A DNA stretch of 47,374 bases, taken from positions 1-47,374 of the forward strand of contig JAJZCY010000002.1 of NCBI GenBank assembly GCA_021828835.1, read 5' to 3'. Position 1 is the first letter of the stretch, and each line of letters begins with the position of its first letter. A model generated the notes under the pieces. It searched no databases. It saw only the letters and a program-made list of their open reading frames with translations, and was not told the origin of the DNA. The DNA is from Acidobacteriota bacterium. GTDB lineage: Bacteria > Acidobacteriota > Terriglobia > Terriglobales > Acidobacteriaceae. A program made the translations under genes and the position numbers. Of the stretch, positions 25,379 through 33,167 are shown one piece after another.

Positions 25379-27487
25379 CTACTGCTTGCCCGCCAGTTCC
25401 AGCCGCACCACATCATAGGCGATGCCGCTGGTGAGGCTGCCCGCCGGAACCGTCAGCGTGAGCGTGTTGGCGCCGGGCCGCAGCAGGGAAGCATCGAACC
25501 GCAGATCCTTCTCCACCCACGAGCCCTCGACGCCGTCGCGGTTGATGGTTGCGTTGTACACAAGTCCGGTGATGCTTCCGGCGTCCTTGCCGTTCACGCC
25601 AACCGCAAGCGTGCGCGTGCCCACGCCGGAGATTCCCAGCCGCAGCGTCGCCTCGCCCTGCGGCTGCGTCGGTGGCATGGTGAAGTGAATCGTCCAGGTG
25701 GTTGCGCGGCCGCGGCTGCGTGCCGATCCATCATCGTGGATCACGTGCGGCACATGGTAGATAAACCAGTCCTTGCGGAAGTCGCTCTTGCCCACCGTGT
25801 AGTTCACATCGTGCGGGAAGAGCGTGGAGTAGCGCAGATACAGGCCCCAGTGCCAGTGATCGTTGCCCATCAGGAACTCGGAGGCGGAGCGGTTAGGAAT
25901 CCCGATCTGCCAAAGCTGGCTGCCGTAGCGCTCCGGCTTCCAATCAAGACTGCCGAGATCGAGCCGCTGGCCGGGCTTCACCACCACTTCCGCTTTGTCG
26001 TAAACGCCCAGAACGCCGTCGGCCATCGCATGCAGTTCATAGGTGCCGGGACGGACATGGGGAATCACAAAGCGACCGTCCGCCGAGCCATGCACCCAGA
26101 ACTCGTAGTGCTTGGCATCGTTCTGCCACGTCATCAGCGGCTGCCGGAATCCAAAGCGGTTCACCGGCCCGGTGTTGGGTCCGGTTTGATCGGGATAGGC
26201 AAGGCCGACCAGCAGGTTCGGGAGCTTTGCGCCGGGCACCTGCGGGTCGTCAAGAACAACGCGGCCGGAGACGGTGGCGCGCTGCCCGGCCTGCGGATAG
26301 TCAACACTCTTGACCCACGTATAAGGCCACTTCGCCTGTTCGCGCGTGGCCTGTTGTTTGGCCTCGCGGAACATCGCCTGGGGCGTAGCGGCGGAATCCA
26401 GATAGATGAAGATCGGGCCGACCACCTTGGACCAGTTTTCGCCGGCGGGAATGGGCAGGATGCTGCCGCCGTAGTGCGTGCCGCGCCAATAATCCAGCAA
26501 AGTGGGATCGCCGCCGTCGCCGTCGTCAATGTGGCCCGTCAATTCAAAGTGATCGGGGCCGCTGCTCAGGTATTCCATGGACGGATTGATCACATACAGT
26601 CCGATGTGATCCTTGGTGCTGGACCAGCCGTAGGCCGGTGTATCGAACTGGTCGGCGCAGTAGTCGTATTTGTGTTCGACGCGGCCTTTGTAGACGCCCG
26701 TATTGAGGCGGCGCGCCTCCTTCATGTTGAGCTGCGTGCCCATATCCCAGTCGTAGCTGGTAGGCATCCGCGCGTTGCGCTGCTTGTCCACCGAGAGCCA
26801 GTCGAAGACCTGGCTGTTCAGCTTCATGCCGTAGCGGCTTTCGCCGATGCTGGTTGCGCCATAGCTCGGCTCGTGCGTGAAGATCGCATACGTGTAGATG
26901 CCGCGATCGCCGCGCCCCAGCGCATAGCGAATCTCCATATCCACCAGCAGTCCCGGCGCGCGGCCATGTCCATTCAAGCGCCGTCCAGTGAACGTGCCCG
27001 CGTTCGGTCTGCGATGCGATCCCGGCGGCGGCCCAATCTTCCGGCCGCCAAGCTGCAGCGCCGCGATCTCGTTCGCCGCTCCCGGATCGCGCACCGGGTG
27101 TGCGTTGAGCGGTCGACCCTCCGACCAGCCCTTGATGGAGACCTCCGCCCGCTCGCCGCCGTTCTTCGTCGGATCGATGGTGACGGTGTCTGCCTTGCGC
27201 GCCGCGCCCGACGGATTCTGCTCCCAGTAGCCCGCGTGATGCCCCGAGACAAACCCCATTGTCTCCTGCCCGTGGTACTTGAGCGACACCATGTCTCCTG
27301 TGGTCTTGCTGATCGAAGCCGTCACGTAGCCGTTGGAGAGAATGTAGTTCGTCCCGGTATCGGTGAGCGTGACCGGCGGGTCGGTGGCACGACGATTTGG
27401 CTGCGCCTGCGCGAGAACCGCGAAGGGAAGCAACATCAGCAAACACTGAAGCACAAAAGAGAGCGAGCGCGGCCGCCGATCGGTCAT
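25379..27487 (-). CDS. Secreted rhamnogalacturonan lyase, polysaccharide lyase family 4
   Basis: 702 residues from ATG 27487 (GGGA five bases upstream). Signal peptide MTDRRPRSLSFVLQ plus hydrophobic segment ending AQAQ. The PL4 architecture is visible: an N-terminal beta-sandwich catalytic domain (NGYVTASISKTTGDMVSLKY, GYWEQNPSG, VDMEIRYALGRGDRGIYTYA, YKGRVEHKYDY with a candidate catalytic His), then a fibronectin/carboxypeptidase-like domain at about 440-540 (ATVSGRVVLDD, GRFVIPHVRPGTYELHAMADG) and a C-terminal jelly-roll carbohydrate-binding domain (SEFLMGNDHWHWGLYLRY, ending in YDVVRLELAGKQ). The family cleaves the rhamnose-galacturonate backbone of pectin by beta-elimination. This suits a soil bacterium living on plant debris. 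No other pectin genes are adjacent. Confidence 0.88.
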   Translation of the reverse strand: MTDRRPRSLSFVLQCLLMLLPFAVLAQAQPNRRATDPPVTLTDTGTNYILSNGYVTASISKTTGDMVSLKYHGQETMGFVSGHHAGYWEQNPSGAARKADTVTIDPTKNGGERAEVSIKGWSEGRPLNAHPVRDPGAANEIAALQLGGRKIGPPPGSHRRPNAGTFTGRRLNGHGRAPGLLVDMEIRYALGRGDRGIYTYAIFTHEPSYGATSIGESRYGMKLNSQVFDWLSVDKQRNARMPTSYDWDMGTQLNMKEARRLNTGVYKGRVEHKYDYCADQFDTPAYGWSSTKDHIGLYVINPSMEYLSSGPDHFELTGHIDDGDGGDPTLLDYWRGTHYGGSILPIPAGENWSKVVGPIFIYLDSAATPQAMFREAKQQATREQAKWPYTWVKSVDYPQAGQRATVSGRVVLDDPQVPGAKLPNLLVGLAYPDQTGPNTGPVNRFGFRQPLMTWQNDAKHYEFWVHGSADGRFVIPHVRPGTYELHAMADGVLGVYDKAEVVVKPGQRLDLGSLDWKPERYGSQLWQIGIPNRSASEFLMGNDHWHWGLYLRYSTLFPHDVNYTVGKSDFRKDWFIYHVPHVIHDDGSARSRGRATTWTIHFTMPPTQPQGEATLRLGISGVGTRTLAVGVNGKDAGSITGLVYNATINRDGVEGSWVEKDLRFDASLLRPGANTLTLTVPAGSLTSGIAYDVVRLELAGKQ

Positions 27488-27788
27488 GGGGTCCCTTGGA
27501 TCTGTGAGGTGTACTGCCGATTCATTAGAGATACGTTTTGCGATTGGGAAAAGACGCAAGGGTCTGCAACATTCAACGGACGGCAGCGAAGCCGGTCCGG
27601 ATACGACGCGCGCCGAACCAGCGCTGTTGAGGCATTGCCGGTCAGAAAGAAGAAAAAGACGTATCCGGAGGACGCGCCATGGTTTACAAAGAAGGACAGC
27701 AGCACGCACCGCGATAAATGGAATAGGCGCAGCATCCGGGCTGCGCAGGACTGGCCGCTTTCCTGTCGCGGAAATGGGGGCAGAGACG
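27488..27788. other. Divergent intergenic region, rhamnogalacturonan lyase / small membrane protein
   Basis: About 300 bp that must hold both promoters. It is somewhat AT-richer at 27520-27560 and 27645-27720. No clear operator or repeat is seen. Confidence 0.3.
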
Positions 27789-27986
27789 ATGATACGGAGA
27801 GACGCGAATCCCGACCACTGGAGATTCTGGATCTTCTACTACAACCCCGCAGACGAGCGAACCCTCGTGCCCAAGCGGGTCGGCCTGGGGTGGACTGTGA
27901 ACTTTGCCAGGCCTGTGATCTGGGCGCCAGCCGTGGTGCTGGCCGCGATCGCGATCTATTTCGCCTTTGCAAACAACCGGCGCTAG
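27789..27986 (+). CDS. Small membrane protein, DUF5808-like
   Basis: 65 residues from ATG 27789, with GGGGG eight bases upstream; the frame is open far upstream but only this end looks like protein. The sequence HWRFWIFYYNPADERTLVPK followed by RVGLGWTVNFARPVIW fits the pattern of DUF5808-type proteins as I remember it (Trp, FYYNP, VPKR, GWTxNFARP). One C-terminal membrane helix follows (APAVVLAAIAIYFAFA). Function unknown; similar segments occur at the ends of larger membrane proteins. It stands alone, convergent with dnaN (41 bp between stops). Confidence 0.75.
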   Translation: MIRRDANPDHWRFWIFYYNPADERTLVPKRVGLGWTVNFARPVIWAPAVVLAAIAIYFAFANNRR

Positions 27987-28026
27987 CGGCGGGCAGCGCG
28001 CCGTATCGCTGTCGCCGGCAGGCTGC

Positions 28027-29211
28027 TCAGATTCGCATCGGCATCAGCACGTAGCGGTACTTGTACTCGGCCTCGGGATCCTCGGGGCGCATCTGCCCGG
28101 CGGACTGCGAATCCTTGAACTCCAGTCGCACCTCGCCCTCGTTGCTGAGCGCCTTCAGGAAATCGAGGATGTACACCGAGTTGAAGCCAACCGTAATCGC
28201 ATCGCCGGCATAAGGCGTGTCGATGGTGTCTTCGCTCTCGCCGCTCTCCGTCGAGTTCGCCGTGATGCGCAGCTCGTTGGCCTCCAGCTTCATCCGGATC
28301 GCCCCGGAGCGCTCGTCGGCAAACTGCGAAACGCGCTGGATGGCCGCAGCCAGCTCGCTGGACTTGACCACCGCGAACTTGGTGTTGTCGCGCGGCATCA
28401 CCGCCTCGAAATTCGGGAACTGGCCGGTCAGCTTGCGCGAGCTCAGCGTGCGATGTCCCACGCGGAAGAACAGCGTATGCTCGTCATCGGCGAACTCCAC
28501 CTTCTCGTCATCGCTGCCGCCGAGCAACTGCCGCAGCTCGTCGAGCGCCTTGCGCGGAATCAGCACCCGCTTCTCGCCGCTGATGCCCTCCAGCGTCTCG
28601 TTCGGCTTCTCCACGTAGGAGAGGCGATGGCCGTCGGTAGCCACCATGGCCATCGACTCGGCCTTGAGGATGAGCAAAGCGCCGTTGAGCGTGTAGCGCG
28701 ACTCTTCGTTGGAGATGGCGAAGATGGTGCGCGCGATCAGCGTCTTCAGCGCGATCGCCGAAAGGCTGGTGGCTGCCACCGCCGGGAACTCCGGCACCTG
28801 GGGATAGTTGGCGCGCGCCATGCCCACCATCTTGGTGTTGGAGCGGCCGCTGCGAATCTGCACCCAGTGGTTCTCCAGCAGCTTGATCGAGATCTCCCCG
28901 TCGGGCAGCAGCTTGATGTAGTCGTACAGCTTGTGGGCGGGAATCGTGCAGGCGCCGGGCTTCTTCACCTTCACCGCCGCGCTGGTGCGAATCGCCTGGT
29001 CGAGATCGGTGGCCGTGATCAGCAGCCGGTCGCCGTCGGCCTCCAGCAGAAAGTTCGACAGGATCGGGATCGTCGTCTTCCGCTCCACCACGCTCTGCGT
29101 CGCAGTAAGCTCCTTCACCAGGTCCTGGCGGCTTACGCTGATCTCCATTGCTGCCCCCTCGGGCGTCGATCGCCCCGCCGGCTTCTCGACCGTGGTTTCC
29201 ACACTTGCCAT
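28027..29211 (-). CDS. dnaN: DNA polymerase III subunit beta (sliding clamp)
   Basis: 394 residues from ATG 29211 (GAGG seven bases upstream); an internal ATG at 29148 with GAGGGGG before it would give the 373-residue form MEISVSRQDLV, which matches the family's usual start, so either may be used. Three clamp domains are recognisable: SVVERKTTIPILSNFLLEAD and LLITATDLDQAIRTS in domain 1, FAISNEESRYTLNGALL, MVATDGHRLSYVEK in domain 2, FPNFEAVMPRDN and the C-terminal Y.YVLMPMRI in domain 3. The dimeric ring tethers polymerase to DNA. Usually dnaN follows dnaA directly; here no dnaA is upstream, only a 680-bp non-coding stretch and then folC divergent from it. Confidence 0.97.
   Translation of the reverse strand: MASVETTVEKPAGRSTPEGAAMEISVSRQDLVKELTATQSVVERKTTIPILSNFLLEADGDRLLITATDLDQAIRTSAAVKVKKPGACTIPAHKLYDYIKLLPDGEISIKLLENHWVQIRSGRSNTKMVGMARANYPQVPEFPAVAATSLSAIALKTLIARTIFAISNEESRYTLNGALLILKAESMAMVATDGHRLSYVEKPNETLEGISGEKRVLIPRKALDELRQLLGGSDDEKVEFADDEHTLFFRVGHRTLSSRKLTGQFPNFEAVMPRDNTKFAVVKSSELAAAIQRVSQFADERSGAIRMKLEANELRITANSTESGESEDTIDTPYAGDAITVGFNSVYILDFLKALSNEGEVRLEFKDSQSAGQMRPEDPEAEYKYRYVLMPMRI
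28074..28094. repeat. Exact 21-bp repeat, copy in dnaN
   Basis: CGGGATCCTCGGGGCGCATC plus T, within the 3' end of dnaN (coding for the conserved-length loop near RPEDPEAEY). An identical 21 bases occur at 33118-33138, just before the AsmA gene, in the same orientation on the plus strand. Confidence 0.6.
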
Positions 29212-29894
29212 GCGCCACCTCTGCTCCGGAAGCCCAGTTCTTATGCCCCTAACTCTACAACACGTTGCGGCACACCGGGAACGGGCTTCTGCTGTTCCTC
29301 TCGATTGTAGCGATCCCCGAATCCTCGGCGCGCGTGGAAAACCAGTATCCATCTCTGGATTCCGCGCACTCCAACCCCAGCATTCCATTCGCTGCCGCCG
29401 GCGGTGAACTGGGAGTTCCCCCGGGGCTCAACGCCGGCCGTCGCGAAGGGGAACTGCCACCGTCACCGCGCTGCGCGACGGAGAGGGTTTTCCGGAGCTT
29501 TGTTCTTAAACCATTCCAGTACCCCCCGTAGGTGCCCTAGGAAAAGTGGGAAAGAGGCTGGAAACCGCATCCGGAGCGGTTTTCGGATGGGTGCAGGTTT
29601 TCTAAAACGTGGGTGTGTAAATCAGGACATTTGGATAACTGGACTCTGGAGCCCCTTGCACGCCCCCTGTTTCCCACGTCTCCCACAGCCCCACCCAAAA
29701 CCCTTCTGGAAATCCCGGTGCGTATGTGGGAAGCCCATCCAACTCCTTCCCCCTCGCCACCTTAAGAGATGCCCGTCCTCCACATCTGTCCGCTCTTCCA
29801 CGGCTTCCACAGGCGCAGTTTTTGCTGTCAATAAAGAGACCGGAATCTGCCTGGAGTTCCCCGGGCGCCGCGCGCTTTTATACTGAAGCTTCCC
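29212..29894. other. Long intergenic region between dnaN and folC; candidate replication or regulatory region
   Basis: 683 bp without a convincing gene, divergent dnaN/folC promoters. From 29540 to 29815 it contains many copies, on both strands, of a TTTCCCAC/TTCCAC motif: GTGGGAAA near 29546, TTTCCCACG near 29670, TCTCCCACA near 29680, TATGTGGGAA near 29724, TTCCACGG and TTCCACAGG near 29796-29812, plus GGATAACT at 29632 (complement AGTTATCC). There is an AT-rich core at 29590-29640. This density resembles degenerate DnaA boxes. It may be part of the origin, or a transcription control region of dnaN; the sequence alone does not decide. Confidence 0.4.
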
Positions 29895-31226
29895 ATGTCT
29901 TACGCAGCGGCGATCGACCAACTGAACTCCATGACGCCCGAGCTCCACACCGGAGCCGGCCAGCCTCGCCGCAAATTTTCGGTGGAAGAGGTGCGCACGC
30001 TCCTGCACGCCCTCGGCGACCCGCACCGGCAGTTCCCTTCCGTGCTGATCGCCGGCACCAACGGCAAAGGCTCCACGGCCGCCACGCTCGCCTCCATCCT
30101 GACCGCCTCCGGCCTGCGCACGGGACTCTATACGTCACCGCACCTGGAGCGGCCCAACGAGCGCATCCGCCTCGGCGGCTCCGAGATCTCCGACGCCGAC
30201 TTTGCCCGCCTCTACTTCCGCGTCCATGAGACCGCCGATCGCCTGGTCGCCTCCGGCCAGTTGCCCCAGCACCCCAGCTACTTTGAGGTGCTGACCGCCC
30301 AGGCCTTCCTCTACTATGCCGAGCAAAAGATCGATATCGCTGTCCTCGAAGTCGGCATGGGCGGACGCCTCGATGCCACCAACGTCGTCGAACCGCTGGT
30401 CTCAGTCATCACCGACATCTCGCTGGACCACACCGAGTGGCTCGGTCCCACCATCGCCGCCATCGCCCGCGAGAAAGCCGGCATCCTCCGCCCCGAGGGC
30501 GTGATGGTCACCCTGCCCCAGCATCCTGAGGCCAACCAGGTTCTGGGCGAGGTGGCTACCTCACTCGGAGTGCGCGGCATCAACGCCGCCGCCTACGTGC
30601 CCTCCGCCCACGAAGAGACCTCCGGCGCCTACAGCCTCCAGGTCCTGGGCGAGCACATCGAGGTAGACTCGCCTCTCACCGGAGCCCATCAGCACCGCAA
30701 TATCGCGCTGGCCATCGCCACCGCCGTAGAACTGGCGCAGAACCGTGGCCTTCCTGTAACCGCGGCCACCATTGCCCAGGGCATCCGCTCCACGCGCTGG
30801 CCCGGCCGATTGGAGCGCATCGCTCGCGGCCCCATCACCTGGATCCTCGACGTGGCCCACAACCCCGCCGGCGCCTGGGCGCTGCGTGCCGGCCTGCGCA
30901 CGTTCCTCCCCGAAGGCTCGCCCCACGCACTGGTTTTCAGTTGCTTGAGAGATAAGCCGGTCAACGAGCTGGCGCAGATTCTGTTTCCGATCTTCGATCA
31001 GGTGATCCTGGCGCCGATCCACAGTGCCCGGGCAGCGTCGCTCGACGATTTGCAGGCAGCCGCTCAACTTACCGGCGCGGCCGCCACCGCAGCCTCCTCG
31101 GTGCGAGAGGCCCTGGAGATCGCTGCACGCCTCGTGCCGACGGGCGTCATCGTCGTCTCCGGCTCGGTCTACCTGGTGGGCGAGGCGCGCGCCATCCTGC
31201 TCGGCCACGCCGGGAGCGCCGCATGA
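29895..31226 (+). CDS. folC: Folylpolyglutamate synthase / dihydrofolate synthase
   Basis: 443 residues, Mur-ligase-like ATPase. Motifs: P-loop GTNGKGST (54-61), GLYTSPHLERPNERIR, the substrate region SYFEVLTAQAFLYYAE, EVGMGGRLDATNVV, DHTEWLGPTIAAIAREKAGI, GAHQHRNIALAIATAVEL and the C-terminal domain start WPGRLERI with DVAHNPAGAWALR. It adds glutamate to dihydropteroate or folates in the cytoplasm. The ATG at 29895 follows a region with a CTTTTATACT promoter-like element at 29874-29883, close to the start. The stop overlaps the start of plsC by 4 bp (ATGA), so translation is coupled. Confidence 0.96.
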   Translation: MSYAAAIDQLNSMTPELHTGAGQPRRKFSVEEVRTLLHALGDPHRQFPSVLIAGTNGKGSTAATLASILTASGLRTGLYTSPHLERPNERIRLGGSEISDADFARLYFRVHETADRLVASGQLPQHPSYFEVLTAQAFLYYAEQKIDIAVLEVGMGGRLDATNVVEPLVSVITDISLDHTEWLGPTIAAIAREKAGILRPEGVMVTLPQHPEANQVLGEVATSLGVRGINAAAYVPSAHEETSGAYSLQVLGEHIEVDSPLTGAHQHRNIALAIATAVELAQNRGLPVTAATIAQGIRSTRWPGRLERIARGPITWILDVAHNPAGAWALRAGLRTFLPEGSPHALVFSCLRDKPVNELAQILFPIFDQVILAPIHSARAASLDDLQAAAQLTGAAATAASSVREALEIAARLVPTGVIVVSGSVYLVGEARAILLGHAGSAA

Positions 31227-32005
31227 GCCGCCGCCCGGACCCGCTCCCGCGCTTCTACCGCTGGCGCAGCAACCTGATTCAGTTCCCGCTCTTCTGCATT
31301 GTGACCACCCTCTGCGGGTCGCTGGCCCTCTTTGTCTCCCTCTTCGAGAAGAGCGGGCGCATCCAGCACCGCATTGCGCAGTTCTGGGCCCGGCTCTGCG
31401 TGCTCATCTCCTTCGCGAGACTCACCGTTCGCGGCGCGGAGAACCTGCGCAAGTGCCCGGTCGCGGTCTATGCCGGCAACCACACGTCCTATATGGACAC
31501 GCCGGTGATCTTCGCCTCCTTGCCCTTCCAGTTCCGCATCCTCGCCAAGCAGGATCTCTGGAAGATGCCTTTCATCGGCTGGTATTTGAACCGCTCCGGG
31601 CAAATTCCCGTCGACAGCGATACCACGCGCGGCGGACACGTCAGCCTCTCTGCCGGCGTGCGCGCGCTCAAAGCAGGGATGCCGCTCTTCGTCTTCCCCG
31701 AGGGCAGCCGCACCCCTGACGGCGCCTTGAAGGAGTTCATGGCCGGCGCGGCCTATCTCGCCCTGCGCGCCCAGGTGCCGCTGATTCCGGTCGCGCTCAA
31801 CGGCGTCTTCGACCTGATGCCCATGCACACCCACCACGTGTATCCCAAGGGAGGGCTGGTGCTCTCGGTGGGCGAGCCCATTGACACCACCGGCATGACC
31901 ATCCGCCAGATTCCTGAGGTGAACGAACGGCTGCGTGTCGCCATCGAGGATCTGCTGGCCCAGGCCGAAGGCCGCCCCGCGGAGAGCCAGCAGGCCCGGG
32001 CCTAA
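31223..32005 (+). CDS. plsC: 1-acyl-sn-glycerol-3-phosphate acyltransferase
   Basis: 260 residues. An N-terminal hydrophobic hairpin (about 18-42) holds the protein to the inner membrane. The acyltransferase motifs are in order: NHTSYMD with the catalytic H87 and D92 (HX4D), the FRILAKQDLWKMPFIGWYL block, FPEGSRTPDG (159-168) for glycerol-phosphate binding, and VPLIPVALNG. It makes phosphatidic acid from lysophosphatidic acid. The start codon overlaps the folC stop (ATGA). It converges with a three-gene unit of small membrane proteins; the stops overlap by 4 bp. Confidence 0.93.
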   Translation: MSRRPDPLPRFYRWRSNLIQFPLFCIVTTLCGSLALFVSLFEKSGRIQHRIAQFWARLCVLISFARLTVRGAENLRKCPVAVYAGNHTSYMDTPVIFASLPFQFRILAKQDLWKMPFIGWYLNRSGQIPVDSDTTRGGHVSLSAGVRALKAGMPLFVFPEGSRTPDGALKEFMAGAAYLALRAQVPLIPVALNGVFDLMPMHTHHVYPKGGLVLSVGEPIDTTGMTIRQIPEVNERLRVAIEDLLAQAEGRPAESQQARA

Positions 32006-32229
32006 GCCTTCAAAATCCGCGCGAAGACGTAGCCCACGAACAGCGCCGCGCCTGCCGCCGCCCCATAAAAGGCGCCCGGCTTCTGGTGGATGCCGTCCTC
32101 CACGCGGCCGCGCACATCCAGCTCGCGCCGCATGTCCTGCCGCAGCCGCGCCATGTCTCTGCTGACGCGTTCGCGTTCTCGTTCCGCCCTCTGCTCAAGC
32201 TCGTCTACGGGGGAGTTCGGACTCGCCAT
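32002..32229 (-). CDS. Small membrane-anchored coiled-coil protein
   Basis: 75 residues from ATG 32229, with AAGGAGG eight bases upstream; a longer frame from 32277 lacks a ribosome site. The N-terminal two thirds is a charged helix (VDELEQRAERERERVSRDM, LRQDMRRELDVRGRVEDGI), the end a single membrane helix with small residues (GAFYGAAAGAALFVGYVFARIL). It is the third gene of a tight set with a holin-like and a YqjD-like protein and its start lies 35 bp inside the end of the preceding gene. The position is like E. coli yqjK, third in the yqjDEK operon, but sequence similarity is not evident. Function unknown. Confidence 0.7.
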   Translation of the reverse strand: MASPNSPVDELEQRAERERERVSRDMARLRQDMRRELDVRGRVEDGIHQKPGAFYGAAAGAALFVGYVFARILKA

Positions 32230-32635
32230 ACTGCTGACCTCCTTCTCGCAAAACCTGTTGATCCCGCTGCAATACATGCAGCGTGCGCTTCGGCGTAAGA
32301 TCGGCGCTCTTCAGCTTGGCCACGCCGGCTCCGGCCATAATGCCTGCCACCACCACCTCGGCGCCTCCGATCATGAGGAAGCCCCAGATGAGGCCATACT
32401 GGTCCGCGATGGCTCCCAGTCCCATGGCCACCGCCAGCGAGGCGCACACGCTCAGCAGCAGCAGTCCCATCAGCCCCAGGACGGCCCCGATCCCCAGCAC
32501 GAGAACGCCGCTCAGGCTGTTCTTGAAGCCGGTCTTCAGCTCCGCGCGCAGGATCTGGTAGCGGGTTTCCAGAAAGCCCTTCAGGTCATCCCGCAGTTCC
32601 TCAAAGCTCTCCACGAGCGATTTTTCCGGATTCAT
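32195..32635 (-). CDS. Phage holin family / YqjE-like membrane protein
   Basis: 146 residues. An amphipathic N-terminal helix (SLVESFEELRDDLKGFLETRYQILRAELK in two parts) is followed by two membrane helices at about 42-70 and 80-108 with Gly/Leu/Ala content ([20 protein letters not shown]). This fits the Phage_holin_3_6 (YqjE, DUF1469) family, which despite its name is a chromosomal family of inner-membrane proteins often found beside YqjD. The start follows the stop of the YqjD-like gene by one base, and the end overlaps the next gene by 35 bp, so all three are coupled. Confidence 0.85.
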   Translation of the reverse strand: MNPEKSLVESFEELRDDLKGFLETRYQILRAELKTGFKNSLSGVLVLGIGAVLGLMGLLLLSVCASLAVAMGLGAIADQYGLIWGFLMIGGAEVVVAGIMAGAGVAKLKSADLTPKRTLHVLQRDQQVLREGGQQYGESELPRRRA

Positions 32636-32636
32636 C

Positions 32637-33005
32637 TCAACGCCTCCACAGCCCCAGCGTCAGGCCCAGCATGAAGCCTGCCGCCGCTGCGACGCCCAGG
32701 GTCTGCAACGGGCGGTTTTCGTGGTAGTAGCGGGCGCGGATGCGTACATAATCGGCGTCCTGCTGCAATTCGCGGCCCAGAGTCCGGCTGGTGTGGGCGG
32801 CCTGCTTCTCCGTCCTCTCCTTCAGCTCCTCCCACCGGCTACGCAGCTCCTGGAGCAAATCCTCGCTCGCGGACCGGACCCGCCGTATCGTCTCGGTGGC
32901 CGTACCCTTCGCTTCCGGGGTATGCACCTCCGCGACATGGGTCGGTGTCTCGTTGATGGGAATCGGTTCCGGTGCCATTCGGTTCCGCAAGATAGCCTCT
33001 GCCAT
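32637..33005 (-). CDS. YqjD/ElaB-like (DUF883) tail-anchored protein
   Basis: 122 residues. The N-terminal 35 residues are disordered, then a long charged helix (ETIRRVRSASEDLLQELRSR, WEELKERTEKQAAHTSRTLG) and a C-terminal membrane helix with Gly motifs (GVAAAAGFMLGLTLGLWRR). This is the layout of the YqjD/ElaB/YgaM family, of which E. coli YqjD binds ribosomes and docks them to the membrane in stationary phase. Whether this protein does so is not shown by the sequence. It is the first gene of the three-gene minus-strand unit, divergent from the AsmA gene with about 160 bp between. Confidence 0.8.
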   Translation of the reverse strand: MAEAILRNRMAPEPIPINETPTHVAEVHTPEAKGTATETIRRVRSASEDLLQELRSRWEELKERTEKQAAHTSRTLGRELQQDADYVRIRARYYHENRPLQTLGVAAAAGFMLGLTLGLWRR

Positions 33006-33117
33006 GGCTCCCCTCCTGTGGCGTTGAGATGGGGGTGTGTCCGTGCAGGTGGCCCTCCTCCGGACGGTTTTTGCCGCAAGACAGGGTGATTGAGCGAAAA
33101 TGTCTACATTTCCCCCA

Positions 33118-33138
33118 CGGGATCCTCGGGGCGCATCT
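33118..33138. repeat. Exact 21-bp repeat, copy upstream of the AsmA gene
   Basis: The same 21 bases as at 28074-28094 in dnaN, same orientation, located 30 bp before the AsmA start codon. It lies in the promoter/leader of that gene. Confidence 0.6.
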
Positions 33139-33167
33139 TATTTCAGCGGATCGGAGGTTTCACCTAT

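Noticed and set aside
25685-28054. 789-residue open frame on the plus strand
   Set aside because: Antisense to the rhamnogalacturonan lyase, no recognisable domain. It is a shadow of the real gene.
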